64,000 nucleotides of DNA from Floridanema aerugineum (GTDB lineage: Bacteria > Cyanobacteriota > Cyanobacteriia > Cyanobacteriales > Aerosakkonemataceae). The position numbers were made by a program, and so were the translations under genes. The stretch is taken from assembly GCF_041929345.1 (NCBI RefSeq), contig NZ_JBHFNQ010000218.1, forward strand, positions 58,972-122,971, read 5' to 3'. Positions 9,451 to 17,816 of this stretch are shown in pieces; the first letter of the stretch is position 1, and each line of letters begins with the position of its first letter. The notes under the pieces are model-generated. The model worked only from the letters and a program-made list of their open reading frames with translations, was not told the origin of the DNA and made no database searches.

Positions 9451-11739
9451 CTATTCATCAATTTGGCTGACGCGACGCAGGTTTAGGATATCACTCATTT
9501 TTTTAATTTGAGTGAAGATGCGTTCTAATTGCTCATGATCGCGGATATCAATACCAAGATCGATTACAGCTGGTCGGCCTTCAAAAGTCCTAACCTGAGC
9601 ATTTCGCACGTTGATGTTATTATCTGTCAAGCGGGAGAGAATATCTTTGAGCACTCCCACGCGATCGAGCACTTCAATTTGGATATTAACTGGATAAGTC
9701 TGCCGACAACCAGTGTCGGGATCTAAAGATCTCCAGCCAACGGGTAAAAGACGATCTCCTGGTACACTTTCCAAATTAGGACAACCCTGCCTATGGATAG
9801 AAATACCCCGACTACCTCTTGTTACCACACCGAGAATCGGTTCAGCGGGAATCGGATTGCAACACCCAGCTAGATAATGAAGCAATCCATCTATACCAAC
9901 AATGGGAGAACAGGAACTACTGTGACTGGACTTACTATTGTTGGTATTCGGTACAGAACGTGACGTTGTGGGTACTAAAGAAGTTTCCTCAGTTGCAGGT
10001 TCAATTGGTTGCAAGGCTTTCACAGTTTCTCGCATCCGATTTACCACCAAGTTAAGGGTGACTTCGCCGTAACCTAAAGCAGCTAGGAGATCGTCAACGC
10101 TGTGATAGTTACATCGTTCTGCAACTGACTGCATTTGTTCGGATTTGATCACTGCCGAAAAGCCGCTTTTGCCAAATTCCTTTTCTAACAGTTCTCTTCC
10201 CCTTGCCACATTTTCGTCCCGATGCGATCGCTTGTACCATTGCCGAATTCGGTTCTTGGCACCAGTGGTTACTACAAAGTTTAGCCAATCTAAACTCGGA
10301 TGACTATTTTTCTGAGTCATAATATCCACGATATCGCCATTTTTCAAGGGCGTATCTAACTGCACCATTCGACCATTCACCTTCGCGCCATAACAGTGAT
10401 TCCCCACTTCTGTATGTATCCGATAGGCAAAATCTACCGCTGTCGCACCTTGCGGCAAAGAAATTACATCCCCCTTGGGAGTGAAAACGAAAACATCATC
10501 AAATTCTAAGTTATCTTTGACGTTTTCCAGGTATTCTTCCGCATCTTTCAGTTCATTTTGCCATTCCAGCAGTTGCCGCAACCAAGTAAACTTTTCTTCA
10601 TCAGCAGTGACGCGACTGCGATTAGATTTACCAGTTTCCTTATATTTCCAGTGCGCTGCAATCCCATACTCAGCTATGTGGTGCATTTCCAAAGTGCGGA
10701 TTTGGATTTCTACAGGTCTACCAATTGGCCCAACCACAACCGTATGTAACGATTGATAGCGGTTAGGTTTTGGTAAACCAATATAATCTTTAAACCGACC
10801 GGGAATCGGCGTAAAAGAATCGTGAACCACAGCCAAAGAACGATAACATTCCTCGTTTGTCTCTACAATTAAGCGAATTGCTGCTAAATCGTAGATTTCG
10901 TGGAATTCCTTTTGCTGTCGCTGCATTTTTTGGTAAATGCTGTAAAGATGCTTAGGACGACCACTAATATCTAATAATTTAATTCCAGCTTCATCGAGTC
11001 CTTCTTTGAGGACATCTTGTACTTTACCAAGTCTAGCTTCCCGATCGGTCCGTTTTTCCGCTACCAATTCTTGAACTTGGCGATAGGATTCTGGTTCTAA
11101 ATATTTAAAAGATAAATCTTCCAATTCCCACTTAAATCTACCGATCCCCAAGCGATTTGCCAAAGGAGCAAAAATTTCTCTGGTTTCTTGAGCAATGCGA
11201 CGGCGTTTTTCATCTGCCAAATGTTCTAAGGTTCGCATATTATGGAGGCGATCGGCTAACTTCACCACAATCACCCGAATATCCTTCGCCATCGCCACGA
11301 ACATTCGTCGGATATTCTCCGCTTGTCGTTCTGTCTTACTAGAGAAGTTATGGGAAAACTTGGAAAGTTTGGTGACACCTTCCACTAATCTGGCGACTTC
11401 TGCACCAAACCGCTCTTCGATTTCTTCGACTGTAACATCGGTGTCTTCTACCACATCATGAAGAAACCCAGCTGCTATCATCGCACTACCGCCACCCAAG
11501 TCGCGTAACAACCCCGCGACAGCAACGGGATGACAAATATAGGGTTCTCCTGATTTGCGGTACTGACCTTCATGGAGTTGGTAAGCAAATTCAAATGCAC
11601 GACAAATTAAGCCTGTATCATTGGTGGTACAAACTTCGGGGTTCGCACAATTAGCAGATAAACATTCCTGTAACCAGTCAGGAATGACGCAATTAATAAT
11701 GGGAGTTGGCGCGACTGCGTTCATAATGTTGAACTTCAA
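9451..11739 (-). CDS. bifunctional (p)ppGpp synthetase/hydrolase, RelA/SpoT family
   Basis: 762 residues with the complete long-Rel architecture. The HD hydrolase domain carries HDVVEDT (His94, Asp95). The synthetase domain contains the RFKDYIGLPKPNRYQSLHT segment. A TGS domain (around FTPKGDVISLPQGATAVDFAY), a zinc-finger-like region with paired cysteines (AGCCNPIP) and a C-terminal ACT domain follow. The intact HD motif argues for a bifunctional enzyme that makes and degrades the stringent-response alarmone. An alternative start is the Met at residue 6 (MNAVAPTP), which would shorten the N-terminus slightly. It is a single gene with 54 bases separating it from the downstream Spy-like gene. 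Confidence 0.93.
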   Translation of the reverse strand: MKFNIMNAVAPTPIINCVIPDWLQECLSANCANPEVCTTNDTGLICRAFEFAYQLHEGQYRKSGEPYICHPVAVAGLLRDLGGGSAMIAAGFLHDVVEDTDVTVEEIEERFGAEVARLVEGVTKLSKFSHNFSSKTERQAENIRRMFVAMAKDIRVIVVKLADRLHNMRTLEHLADEKRRRIAQETREIFAPLANRLGIGRFKWELEDLSFKYLEPESYRQVQELVAEKRTDREARLGKVQDVLKEGLDEAGIKLLDISGRPKHLYSIYQKMQRQQKEFHEIYDLAAIRLIVETNEECYRSLAVVHDSFTPIPGRFKDYIGLPKPNRYQSLHTVVVGPIGRPVEIQIRTLEMHHIAEYGIAAHWKYKETGKSNRSRVTADEEKFTWLRQLLEWQNELKDAEEYLENVKDNLEFDDVFVFTPKGDVISLPQGATAVDFAYRIHTEVGNHCYGAKVNGRMVQLDTPLKNGDIVDIMTQKNSHPSLDWLNFVVTTGAKNRIRQWYKRSHRDENVARGRELLEKEFGKSGFSAVIKSEQMQSVAERCNYHSVDDLLAALGYGEVTLNLVVNRMRETVKALQPIEPATEETSLVPTTSRSVPNTNNSKSSHSSSCSPIVGIDGLLHYLAGCCNPIPAEPILGVVTRGSRGISIHRQGCPNLESVPGDRLLPVGWRSLDPDTGCRQTYPVNIQIEVLDRVGVLKDILSRLTDNNINVRNAQVRTFEGRPAVIDLGIDIRDHEQLERIFTQIKKMSDILNLRRVSQIDE

Positions 11740-12003
11740 ACCTTAAGGATAAAAAGATTTCCACAAATTTGGTCAAATCAGCTAGTGAGCAATTTTGTCC
11801 CAAGAGGGTTGAGTACCCTTACCTTGGTGAAAATAGCATTAGCATTCATCAAGGGCTGTACTTTAAGAATATTGTTAACGTAAGGAATCAGAACTGCCCA
11901 AAACCTAAAACTTGGCTTAAGCTATGTCTCATCCCCAGTTAAATAACTGTCTGCATTAATGAAAACTTTTGTTACATAAGATTGTATCTCAAGCATTTAC
12001 ATA

Positions 12004-12408
12004 ATGTTGCCAAATTCATTTCGCGATCGCTATCAGAAATTTTTACTAACCATCGAGCATTGTCAAAATCTACTCAATGGCTACTCATCTATCTCACAAT
12101 CACCAGAAAACCAACAAACCGCAGCCACAAGCTCAGCCAAACTGGAGTTAAAACAGGATTTCGCTCAATTACAAGCAGTTTTTACCGAAGAAATTGCCAA
12201 TTTAAGTTTAGATGACTTAGAACCAGCCATAGCCTCTCGCTTACAATCCTACCTAACAGAAATCAACAAGCAACTTCAACTACTAGGAATTGATCTCACC
12301 TTTTTACAAGCTTCTCGCCAAAGGGCAACCGCACAAACCAAAATAGCCCAAATCCGCTCCCGTCTGCAAACCTTAACAAATTACTCGCAAGCGATTTTAG
12401 ATCTTTGA
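12004..12408 (+). CDS. patD: probable PatD family heterocyst-frequency protein
   Basis: 134-residue, mostly helical soluble protein with no signal peptide. The N-terminus MLPNSFRDRYQKFL and the C-terminal part with TEINKQLQLLGIDLTFLQAS resemble the small cyanobacterial PatD family, which in Anabaena adjusts heterocyst frequency. PatD relatives also occur in filamentous strains without heterocysts, so its presence does not prove differentiation. It stands alone between the Rel gene (opposite strand) and a zinc-ribbon gene. The family name rests on remembered sequence pattern and no catalytic motif can confirm it; otherwise it would be a conserved hypothetical. Confidence 0.55.
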   Translation: MLPNSFRDRYQKFLLTIEHCQNLLNGYSSISQSPENQQTAATSSAKLELKQDFAQLQAVFTEEIANLSLDDLEPAIASRLQSYLTEINKQLQLLGIDLTFLQASRQRATAQTKIAQIRSRLQTLTNYSQAILDL

Positions 12409-12592
12409 CTTCTGCCCCTGAAATTTTGCCTAATCCTCTCTAAAGTTACTCAAAAGAGGGGTTTCAGACCCAAGGAGTTTTGATGTACGATCGCTGCACT
12501 TCAGGAAAAAATATTTTCTCTCTAGGGCCACCGTAGTAATATCGAAATTGGTTCAATATTATCGAAGAGTTTCCCAGAGGATTGAAAAAACC

Positions 12593-13159
12593 GTGCAGTG
12601 TCCCAAAAATCAGCGTATAAGCTTAGTTGATGGTACATTATCTGATAAATTACCCGTCAAACATTGCCCAGATTGTCAAGGAAACTGGATTTCTCACACT
12701 AGCTACGAAGAATGGATATTATCTCAACCCCCAAGATTAGCTGAACCAAAGTTAATCGCTAGTAGCTCTGTCACAGACTCCAATTTTGTCCCCTCTCCTA
12801 ATGATAATCGTGCAGCACTCTGTCCCGAATGTCAGCATTACCTAACAAGAGCTAGAGTTTTCTATAATCGCTGTTTTTATATCGAGCGTTGTATGCACTG
12901 CGGTGGAATTTGGTGCGATAAAGGAGAATGGGAAGTTCTGGAAAAACTAGGTTTACATACTAATATTGAACAACTGTTTTCTCATGAATGGCAATCAAGA
13001 GTGCGGGAGATGGAATATGCAGAAAAAGAACGTCAAGCGACTGAAGCAAAACTCGGTGCAAAAGTCGCATCAATGGTTTTTGAATTAGCAGAAATCCTCG
13101 AAAATCATCCTAATGGCGATTTTGGTGTTGCTTACTTAATGCGGCGATTTAATAAGTAA
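12593..13159 (+). CDS. TFIIB-type zinc-ribbon protein
   Basis: About 188 residues with two zinc-ribbon halves. The first is CP...CPDCQGNW and the second CPEC...CMHCGGIWCDKGEWE, the pattern of the zf-TFIIB family found in many cyanobacteria, often described as a transcription factor-like zinc ribbon. The C-terminal third is helical and charged. The frame also stays open from a TTG at 12548, but the GTG at 12593 gives MQCPKNQ, the N-terminus usual for this family, so I prefer it; the ribosome site does not settle the point. The biological role is unknown. A heptamer repeat array follows the gene. Confidence 0.7.
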   Translation: MQCPKNQRISLVDGTLSDKLPVKHCPDCQGNWISHTSYEEWILSQPPRLAEPKLIASSSVTDSNFVPSPNDNRAALCPECQHYLTRARVFYNRCFYIERCMHCGGIWCDKGEWEVLEKLGLHTNIEQLFSHEWQSRVREMEYAEKERQATEAKLGAKVASMVFELAEILENHPNGDFGVAYLMRRFNK

Positions 13160-13163
13160 TTTG

Positions 13164-13282
13164 ATTAGTCATTGGTCATTGGTCATTGAGCAATGACGGT
13201 GATAACGACTAAAGTCATTACTACGAACTTATTATGATTATATAACAAATGACCAATGACAAAGGACTAATGACTAATGACT
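13164..13282. repeat. STRR heptamer array in both orientations
   Basis: ATTGGTC/ATTAGTC heptamers (13164-13190) face ATGACCA/ATGACTA heptamers (about 13247-13282), giving an inverted arrangement that could fold. The right-hand array runs into the start codon of the ABC ATPase gene at 13277. Confidence 0.8.
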
Positions 13283-14953
13283 GGTGACAAAGTTCTCTTT
13301 GCTGTAGAAAATTTGCGCGTAGCTTATCCTCTAGCTTCATCAATTTCGGAAAATATTCAATGGGCTGTTGATGATGTTTCTTTTACTTTAAAACCTGGTG
13401 AACGTCTGGGATTGGTGGGAGAATCTGGTTGCGGAAAGTCTACTTTAGGACGTGCAGCAATGCGTTTGTTACCTACATCAACGCGCATTGAAGGAAGAGT
13501 AACTTTTCAGGATCGATCGGTTTTCGATCTGTCTCCATCAGAGGTGCGTCGCTTTCGAGGAGAAGCGGTAGCATTGATTTTTCAAGATCCAATGACTCGC
13601 CTCGATCCGCTGATGACTATTGGCGAACATTGCATCGAAACTCTCAAAGCACATCAACCTGAATTATCTTCCCGTGAGGCGAAGGAAAAGGCAATTGCTA
13701 CTTTAGAAGCGGTGAAGATTCCTGCTAGTAGATGGGCGCAATATCCCCATGAATTTAGCGGGGGAATGCGGCAAAGAGTGGCGATCGCACTCGCCCTCCT
13801 CCTCAACCCTAAATTAATTGTAGCAGATGAACCAACAACGAGTTTAGATGTTACTGTTTCGGCGCAAATTTTAGATGAATTAACTCGGCTTTGTCGGGAA
13901 AGAGAAATGGCTTTATTGTTAATTTCTCACGACTTGGCAATGGTGGGGGAATATTGCGATCGCATGGCAGTAATGTACAATGGGAAAATAGTTGAAACTG
14001 GCAAAACTGACTCAATTATTTACCATCCTCAGCATCAATATACGCGATCGCTCCTACAAGCAGCACTGCATTTACAAGCAGTTGATGAGAAGGAAGCAGA
14101 GGGGCAGAGGGGCAGAGGGGCAGAGGGGCAGAGGGGCAAAAGTCCGATTTTGCAAGTTCAGGATTTGAAACAGCATTACAGTTTAGAAAGTGGTTTTATT
14201 GAGAAATTATTGGCTCGTAAAAGTCAAACTATTAAAGCTGTTGATGGGATTAATTTAGAACTTTATCCAGGGGAAATATTAGGGTTGGTGGGAGAATCTG
14301 GTTGTGGGAAAAGTACCTTATCCCGGACAATCTTACAATTAATTCATCCTACTTCTGGAAAAGTCGAATTTTTAGGCAAAGAACTTACCACTCTTCCTCG
14401 TGAGTCAATGCGACTAACTAGAAGAGACATTCAAATGATTTTTCAAGATCCCCATGCTTGTTTAAATCCTCGGATGACAGTCGGACAAAGTATTAGCGAT
14501 CCCTTATTTATTCATAAATTAGCAACTCCCACCGAAGCAAAAACCCTAGTATTAGAAATGCTTAAAAGAGTGGGATTAACACCAGTTGAAGATTATTATG
14601 AACGATATCCTTCTGATTTATCTGGAGGACAACAACAAAGGGTAGCTATTGCTAGAGCTTTAATTACTCGCCCGAAATTGGTAATCTGTGATGAGCCAGT
14701 AAGTATGTTAGATGCTAGTGTGCAAACCCAAGTTTTAGAATTAATGTTGGAATTAAAGCGAGATTTTGATTTAACTTATTTATTTATTACTCATGACCTT
14801 TGGGTAGCGCGGTTTTTCTGCGATCGCATCGCCGTCATGAATAGCGGTAAAATAGTAGAAATTGGCCCCACTCACCAACTTTTCACCAAACCCCAACACC
14901 CCTACACTCAAACATTATTAAAAGCTGCCCCTTTGTTAGCTAAAAAAACATAA
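13277..14953 (+). CDS. fused peptide-type ABC transporter ATPase (two ATP-binding domains)
   Basis: 558 residues holding two complete ABC ATPase domains, equivalent to DppD and DppF/OppD and OppF joined in one chain. Each has its Walker A (GESGCGKST), signature (SGGMRQRVAIA in the first, SGGQQQRVAIA in the second) and Walker B with D-loop (ADEPTTSLD and CDEPVSMLD). It would energise import of peptides, nickel or related substrates, but no permease or binding protein is encoded near it. The linker at about residues 273-288 is encoded by an 8-bp tandem repeat. The start codon lies inside a heptamer repeat array, with no convincing ribosome site visible. Exact substrate is unknown. Confidence 0.88.
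   Translation: MTGDKVLFAVENLRVAYPLASSISENIQWAVDDVSFTLKPGERLGLVGESGCGKSTLGRAAMRLLPTSTRIEGRVTFQDRSVFDLSPSEVRRFRGEAVALIFQDPMTRLDPLMTIGEHCIETLKAHQPELSSREAKEKAIATLEAVKIPASRWAQYPHEFSGGMRQRVAIALALLLNPKLIVADEPTTSLDVTVSAQILDELTRLCREREMALLLISHDLAMVGEYCDRMAVMYNGKIVETGKTDSIIYHPQHQYTRSLLQAALHLQAVDEKEAEGQRGRGAEGQRGKSPILQVQDLKQHYSLESGFIEKLLARKSQTIKAVDGINLELYPGEILGLVGESGCGKSTLSRTILQLIHPTSGKVEFLGKELTTLPRESMRLTRRDIQMIFQDPHACLNPRMTVGQSISDPLFIHKLATPTEAKTLVLEMLKRVGLTPVEDYYERYPSDLSGGQQQRVAIARALITRPKLVICDEPVSMLDASVQTQVLELMLELKRDFDLTYLFITHDLWVARFFCDRIAVMNSGKIVEIGPTHQLFTKPQHPYTQTLLKAAPLLAKKT
14096..14138 (+). repeat. 8-bp minisatellite inside the ABC ATPase coding region
   Basis: Five tandem copies of GGGGCAGA lie in frame in the linker between the two ATPase domains. 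Because the unit is 8 bp, the encoded peptide repeats every 24 bp (AEGQRGRG). Gain or loss of one unit would shift the frame and separate the two domains. Confidence 0.9.
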
Positions 14954-15031
14954 TAGTCATTAGTCATTAGTCATTAGTCATTAGTCATTGGTCAAAACTT
15001 TAACAAATGACAAATGACTAATAACCATTGA
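14954..15031. repeat. STRR heptamer array, inverted
   Basis: Five TAGTCAT-type heptamers are followed by a short spacer and ATGACAA/ATGACTA heptamers in the opposite orientation, filling the gap between two convergent genes. The arms could form a hairpin in transcripts from either side. Confidence 0.8.
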
Positions 15032-15535
15032 CTAAGCTTGCAAATGTGCTTCTAAGAACCATAAACGCTTATCGATCGCACGGGAAACTTCCGTGTAAAG
15101 ATCGGCAGTATCAGCATCACCCAAACTGCCAGTTTTATCGATGGCATCCCGAATCAACTTAGCATAAGGAGCATAGCGTTCTGCCAAAGCGGTAACATGA
15201 GATTTGCCATCTAAAATATCTAAAGGATACTCTGGCAAAGTAGAACGTTCAGCAGCAATCCGTGCCGTACCCAAAGCTACGCCACCTAAAGCTGTAATCC
15301 GTTCCGCGATCAAATCGATAAACTCTTCTAACTCAGTTGCCATTTCATCGAACAACTCATGCAACTGGAAGAAATCCATGCCTTTGACATTCCAGTGAGC
15401 TTGCTTCACTTGAGTTTTCAGATCTAAAGTAGATGCAAGACTTTGGTTAAGAATTTCGGCAATTTGCGATCGCACTTCCGCAGGAATGTCAATGCGAGTC
15501 GGGTAAAGGCGCGAAGCATCCATATCGTGACTCAT
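15032..15535 (-). CDS. dps: Dps family DNA-binding ferritin-like protein
   Basis: 167 residues of Dps/bacterioferritin-like four-helix fold. The intersubunit ferroxidase ligands are visible by position: His47 (in AHWNVKG), His59, Asp63, Asp74 and Glu78 (in DLIAERITALGG). Dps dodecamers oxidise and store iron using peroxide and can coat DNA. No signal peptide or membrane segment. The ATG at 15535 gives MSHDMDASRLYP; a second Met at residue 5 is possible. It lies downstream of gap2 on the same strand but a hairpin repeat separates them, so they are probably independent units. Confidence 0.9.
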   Translation of the reverse strand: MSHDMDASRLYPTRIDIPAEVRSQIAEILNQSLASTLDLKTQVKQAHWNVKGMDFFQLHELFDEMATELEEFIDLIAERITALGGVALGTARIAAERSTLPEYPLDILDGKSHVTALAERYAPYAKLIRDAIDKTGSLGDADTADLYTEVSRAIDKRLWFLEAHLQA

Positions 15536-15641
15536 GAGTTTAGCTAGTAAAATTTGATTTAAACCGAGCCTGTAAGCAGCTTTTTACTGAATCAAACTCA
15601 GCTATTGAGAAGAATATTCTAATTTTAGTACACATATACAC

Positions 15642-15674
15642 AGATCCCCGACTTCTTCGAGAAGTCGGGGATCT
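15642..15674. repeat. inverted repeat AGATCCCCGACTT family
   Basis: Perfect 33-nt hairpin unit, second copy of the family also seen at 8808, 56916 and 56955. It lies 21 bases beyond the gap2 stop codon and may act as a transcript end or stability element, although no T-run follows. Confidence 0.85.
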
Positions 15675-15695
15675 CGATGGGATTGAGCAAATTAA

Positions 15696-16709
15696 TTACT
15701 TAACCCACTTTTTACCAACCAATTCTGCCAAATCGACAACCCGTTGAGAATAACCCCATTCGTTGTCGTACCAAGCAACGACTTTCACCATATTGCCACC
15801 CATAACCATAGTTAGGCTAGCATCAACGATCGAGGAAGCATCATGACCTTTATAGTCAGAAGACACCAACTCTAAATCGCTATATTCGAGAATACCCTTC
15901 AACGGGCCTTCTGCTGCTTCTTTAAGAGTTTCGTTAACTTTTTCTGCAAAAGTTTCCTTCTCTACGATTACCACCAAGTCCACTACAGAAACGTTGGGAG
16001 TAGGAACGCGCAAAGCGATACCATTAAGTTTGCCCTTCAATTCTGGCAATACTAAAGCCACGGCCTTAGCAGCACCAGTAGAGGTAGGTACAATATTCAT
16101 TGCGGCTGCTCTTGCCCGACGCACATCTCTGTGAGAAGCATCCAAAAGACGTTGATCTCCGGTGTAGCTGTGGGTAGTGGTCATTGTACCCTTGATAATC
16201 CCGAAATTCTCATGAATTACCTTAGCCACTGGAGACAAGCAGTTAGTGGTACAGCTAGCGTTGCTGATGATTACGTGCTTATCATGGTCATAATCATGAT
16301 CGTTGACCCCAACCACAAAAGTACCATCATCATTTTTGCCTGGGGCGGTAATCAGAACCTTTTTCGCACCAGCGTTTAAATGTTTGGATGCTCCCTCTCT
16401 GCTGGTGAATACGCCAGTAGATTCAATGATTAGATCGATATCCCAGTCTTTCCAGGGCAAGTTTTCTGGATTACGATCGGATACACATTTAATCGTCTTG
16501 CCATTGAGAATTATCGAATTATCATCGGCACTGACATCCGCAGCAAACGTTCCTAGCATCGTGTCATATTTCAGCAGGTGTGCGTTTGTTTTCGGATCGG
16601 AGGTGTCATTAATTGCGACTACCTCAAAATGACTATTTTCTCTTCCTGCCCAGCAACGCAAGAAATTACGTCCGATGCGTCCAAAACCGTTGATGGCTAC
16701 TCTTATCAC
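15696..16709 (-). CDS. gap2: glyceraldehyde-3-phosphate dehydrogenase, Gap2 type
   Basis: 337 residues when started at the GTG at 16709 (MIRVAINGFGRIGRN), exactly the usual cyanobacterial Gap2 length; the frame is open further to 16784 but those residues are unlike the family. Visible are the dinucleotide fold INGFGRIGRN, catalytic Cys153 in SNASCTTNC, and the substrate loop SYTGDQRLLDASH. Gap2 uses NADPH or NADH to reduce 1,3-bisphosphoglycerate in the Calvin cycle and gluconeogenesis. The LLDASHRDVRRARAAA segment is the form found in photosynthetic GapA/Gap2 enzymes rather than glycolytic Gap1. It is a single gene with nadD upstream on the same strand. Confidence 0.92.
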   Translation of the reverse strand: MIRVAINGFGRIGRNFLRCWAGRENSHFEVVAINDTSDPKTNAHLLKYDTMLGTFAADVSADDNSIILNGKTIKCVSDRNPENLPWKDWDIDLIIESTGVFTSREGASKHLNAGAKKVLITAPGKNDDGTFVVGVNDHDYDHDKHVIISNASCTTNCLSPVAKVIHENFGIIKGTMTTTHSYTGDQRLLDASHRDVRRARAAAMNIVPTSTGAAKAVALVLPELKGKLNGIALRVPTPNVSVVDLVVIVEKETFAEKVNETLKEAAEGPLKGILEYSDLELVSSDYKGHDASSIVDASLTMVMGGNMVKVVAWYDNEWGYSQRVVDLAELVGKKWVK

Positions 16710-16825
16710 TGCGTCTTGCCCTCTGTCTACTGTAATGATAAAACCCAAGTATTGAACCACATCATATCGCAAAGGGTGTACCAATAGAATGCTCTTGAAC
16801 TATTTGGGATCAGAGGAAATCTCAG

Positions 16826-17464
16826 TTAAATTTTTTCTTCGTGATGTTCCTGGTAAAGTTGCTGATTCAGGATGTAAGTTCTGACTGCTTCGGGAACTAA
16901 GTAACGGATGGAGCGGTGTTCAGAGCAGTACTGGCGAATTAAACTAGAAGAGATCGCTAATTGTGGTACTGACAAAACTTGCCAGCGGATGGGTATAGAT
17001 TGAGTGGCTAGTTGCTCGACTACTGTTTTAGCAAGTAACTCCAGTTCGATGTTGCTGCCTTCTTTCCGAGGTGCGACTAACCAATTACATTTAGGGATCA
17101 ATTCTTGGCGACGATACCAGCGTGGTAAAGTGGCAAAAGCATCTTGACCAACGATCCAATGCCAGTGAGTTTGCGGATAAATAGCTTGCAGGTGGGTTAG
17201 GGTTTCAATGGCGTAAGAATGTCCGGGAAAATGGGTTGTTAGATCCGGGAGGATAAAGGCTGGGCGATCGGCGATCGCCAATTGCACCATTTCCCAACGA
17301 TAGGGAAAATTTAATTTGGGAGAAAGTTTTTTGTGGGGGGGAGAGCGATCGACCACCCAGATTACGCGATCTAATCCCAACTGATCGACAGCCGTTTGGG
17401 CAATCAACAGATGTCCCCAGTGAATCGGATCGAACGTACCCCCGAAAATAGCTACTTTTTGCAT
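16826..17464 (-). CDS. nadD: nicotinate-nucleotide adenylyltransferase
   Basis: 212 residues starting at the ATG at 17464 (MQKVAIFGGTFDPIHWGHL); an in-frame TTG at 17470 is a less likely start. It carries the nucleotidyltransferase motif GGTFDPIHWGH at residues 8-18 and the C-terminal ISSSLIR signature. The enzyme adenylates nicotinate mononucleotide to form deamido-NAD in NAD biosynthesis. The central PPHKK segment is characteristic of NadD rather than PanC or CoaD. The gene sits 116 bases upstream of the gap2 start in the same direction; possible co-transcription is suggestive because Gap2 uses NAD(P). Confidence 0.88.
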   Translation of the reverse strand: MQKVAIFGGTFDPIHWGHLLIAQTAVDQLGLDRVIWVVDRSPPHKKLSPKLNFPYRWEMVQLAIADRPAFILPDLTTHFPGHSYAIETLTHLQAIYPQTHWHWIVGQDAFATLPRWYRRQELIPKCNWLVAPRKEGSNIELELLAKTVVEQLATQSIPIRWQVLSVPQLAISSSLIRQYCSEHRSIRYLVPEAVRTYILNQQLYQEHHEEKI

Positions 17465-17816
17465 ACCCAAACATTACTTTTTCATCAAAAAAGGAAACAG
17501 GGAATAGGGAACTCCTGAACAGTTTTCCCGATTTTGAACTTCCATCAGGCAGTTACAGACCTCTTTTTGGCTGGCACTAGCTTAAATTTCCTGAATTACA
17601 AAGATAAATAGCGTATAGCTACACAACAGATGAGAAACATTCCGCAATCTTATAGTTATAAATCATCGTAATATCTAAAAAGCTCAGTTTAGGGAAAATT
17701 GTGCAATCTTAGCTTATAAGATCCTGCTTTAATCGGTATCGGGAAAAAATATTTCCTGCTATGATAACGCCTGTTATCTGTGGTGTGTGGTTTTATGTGG
17801 TGTGTAAGGAGCTACG
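17465..17816. other. 352-base gene-free stretch upstream of murC
   Basis: Intergenic region between divergent nadD and murC. I see no repeat family or RNA gene. A TATGAT hexamer at 17760-17765 is a reasonable minus-10 candidate for murC but lacks a clear minus-35. An AAGGAG ribosome-binding site lies just before the murC ATG. Confidence 0.5.

Noticed and set aside
13164..15031. Heptamer arrays considered as a CRISPR array.
   Set aside because: Units are 7 bp without unique spacers of 30 or so bases, and no cas genes occur in the window.
16709..16784. Longer N-terminus for GAPDH.
   Set aside because: The extra residues do not resemble the family and the GTG at 16709 gives the canonical 337-residue protein.
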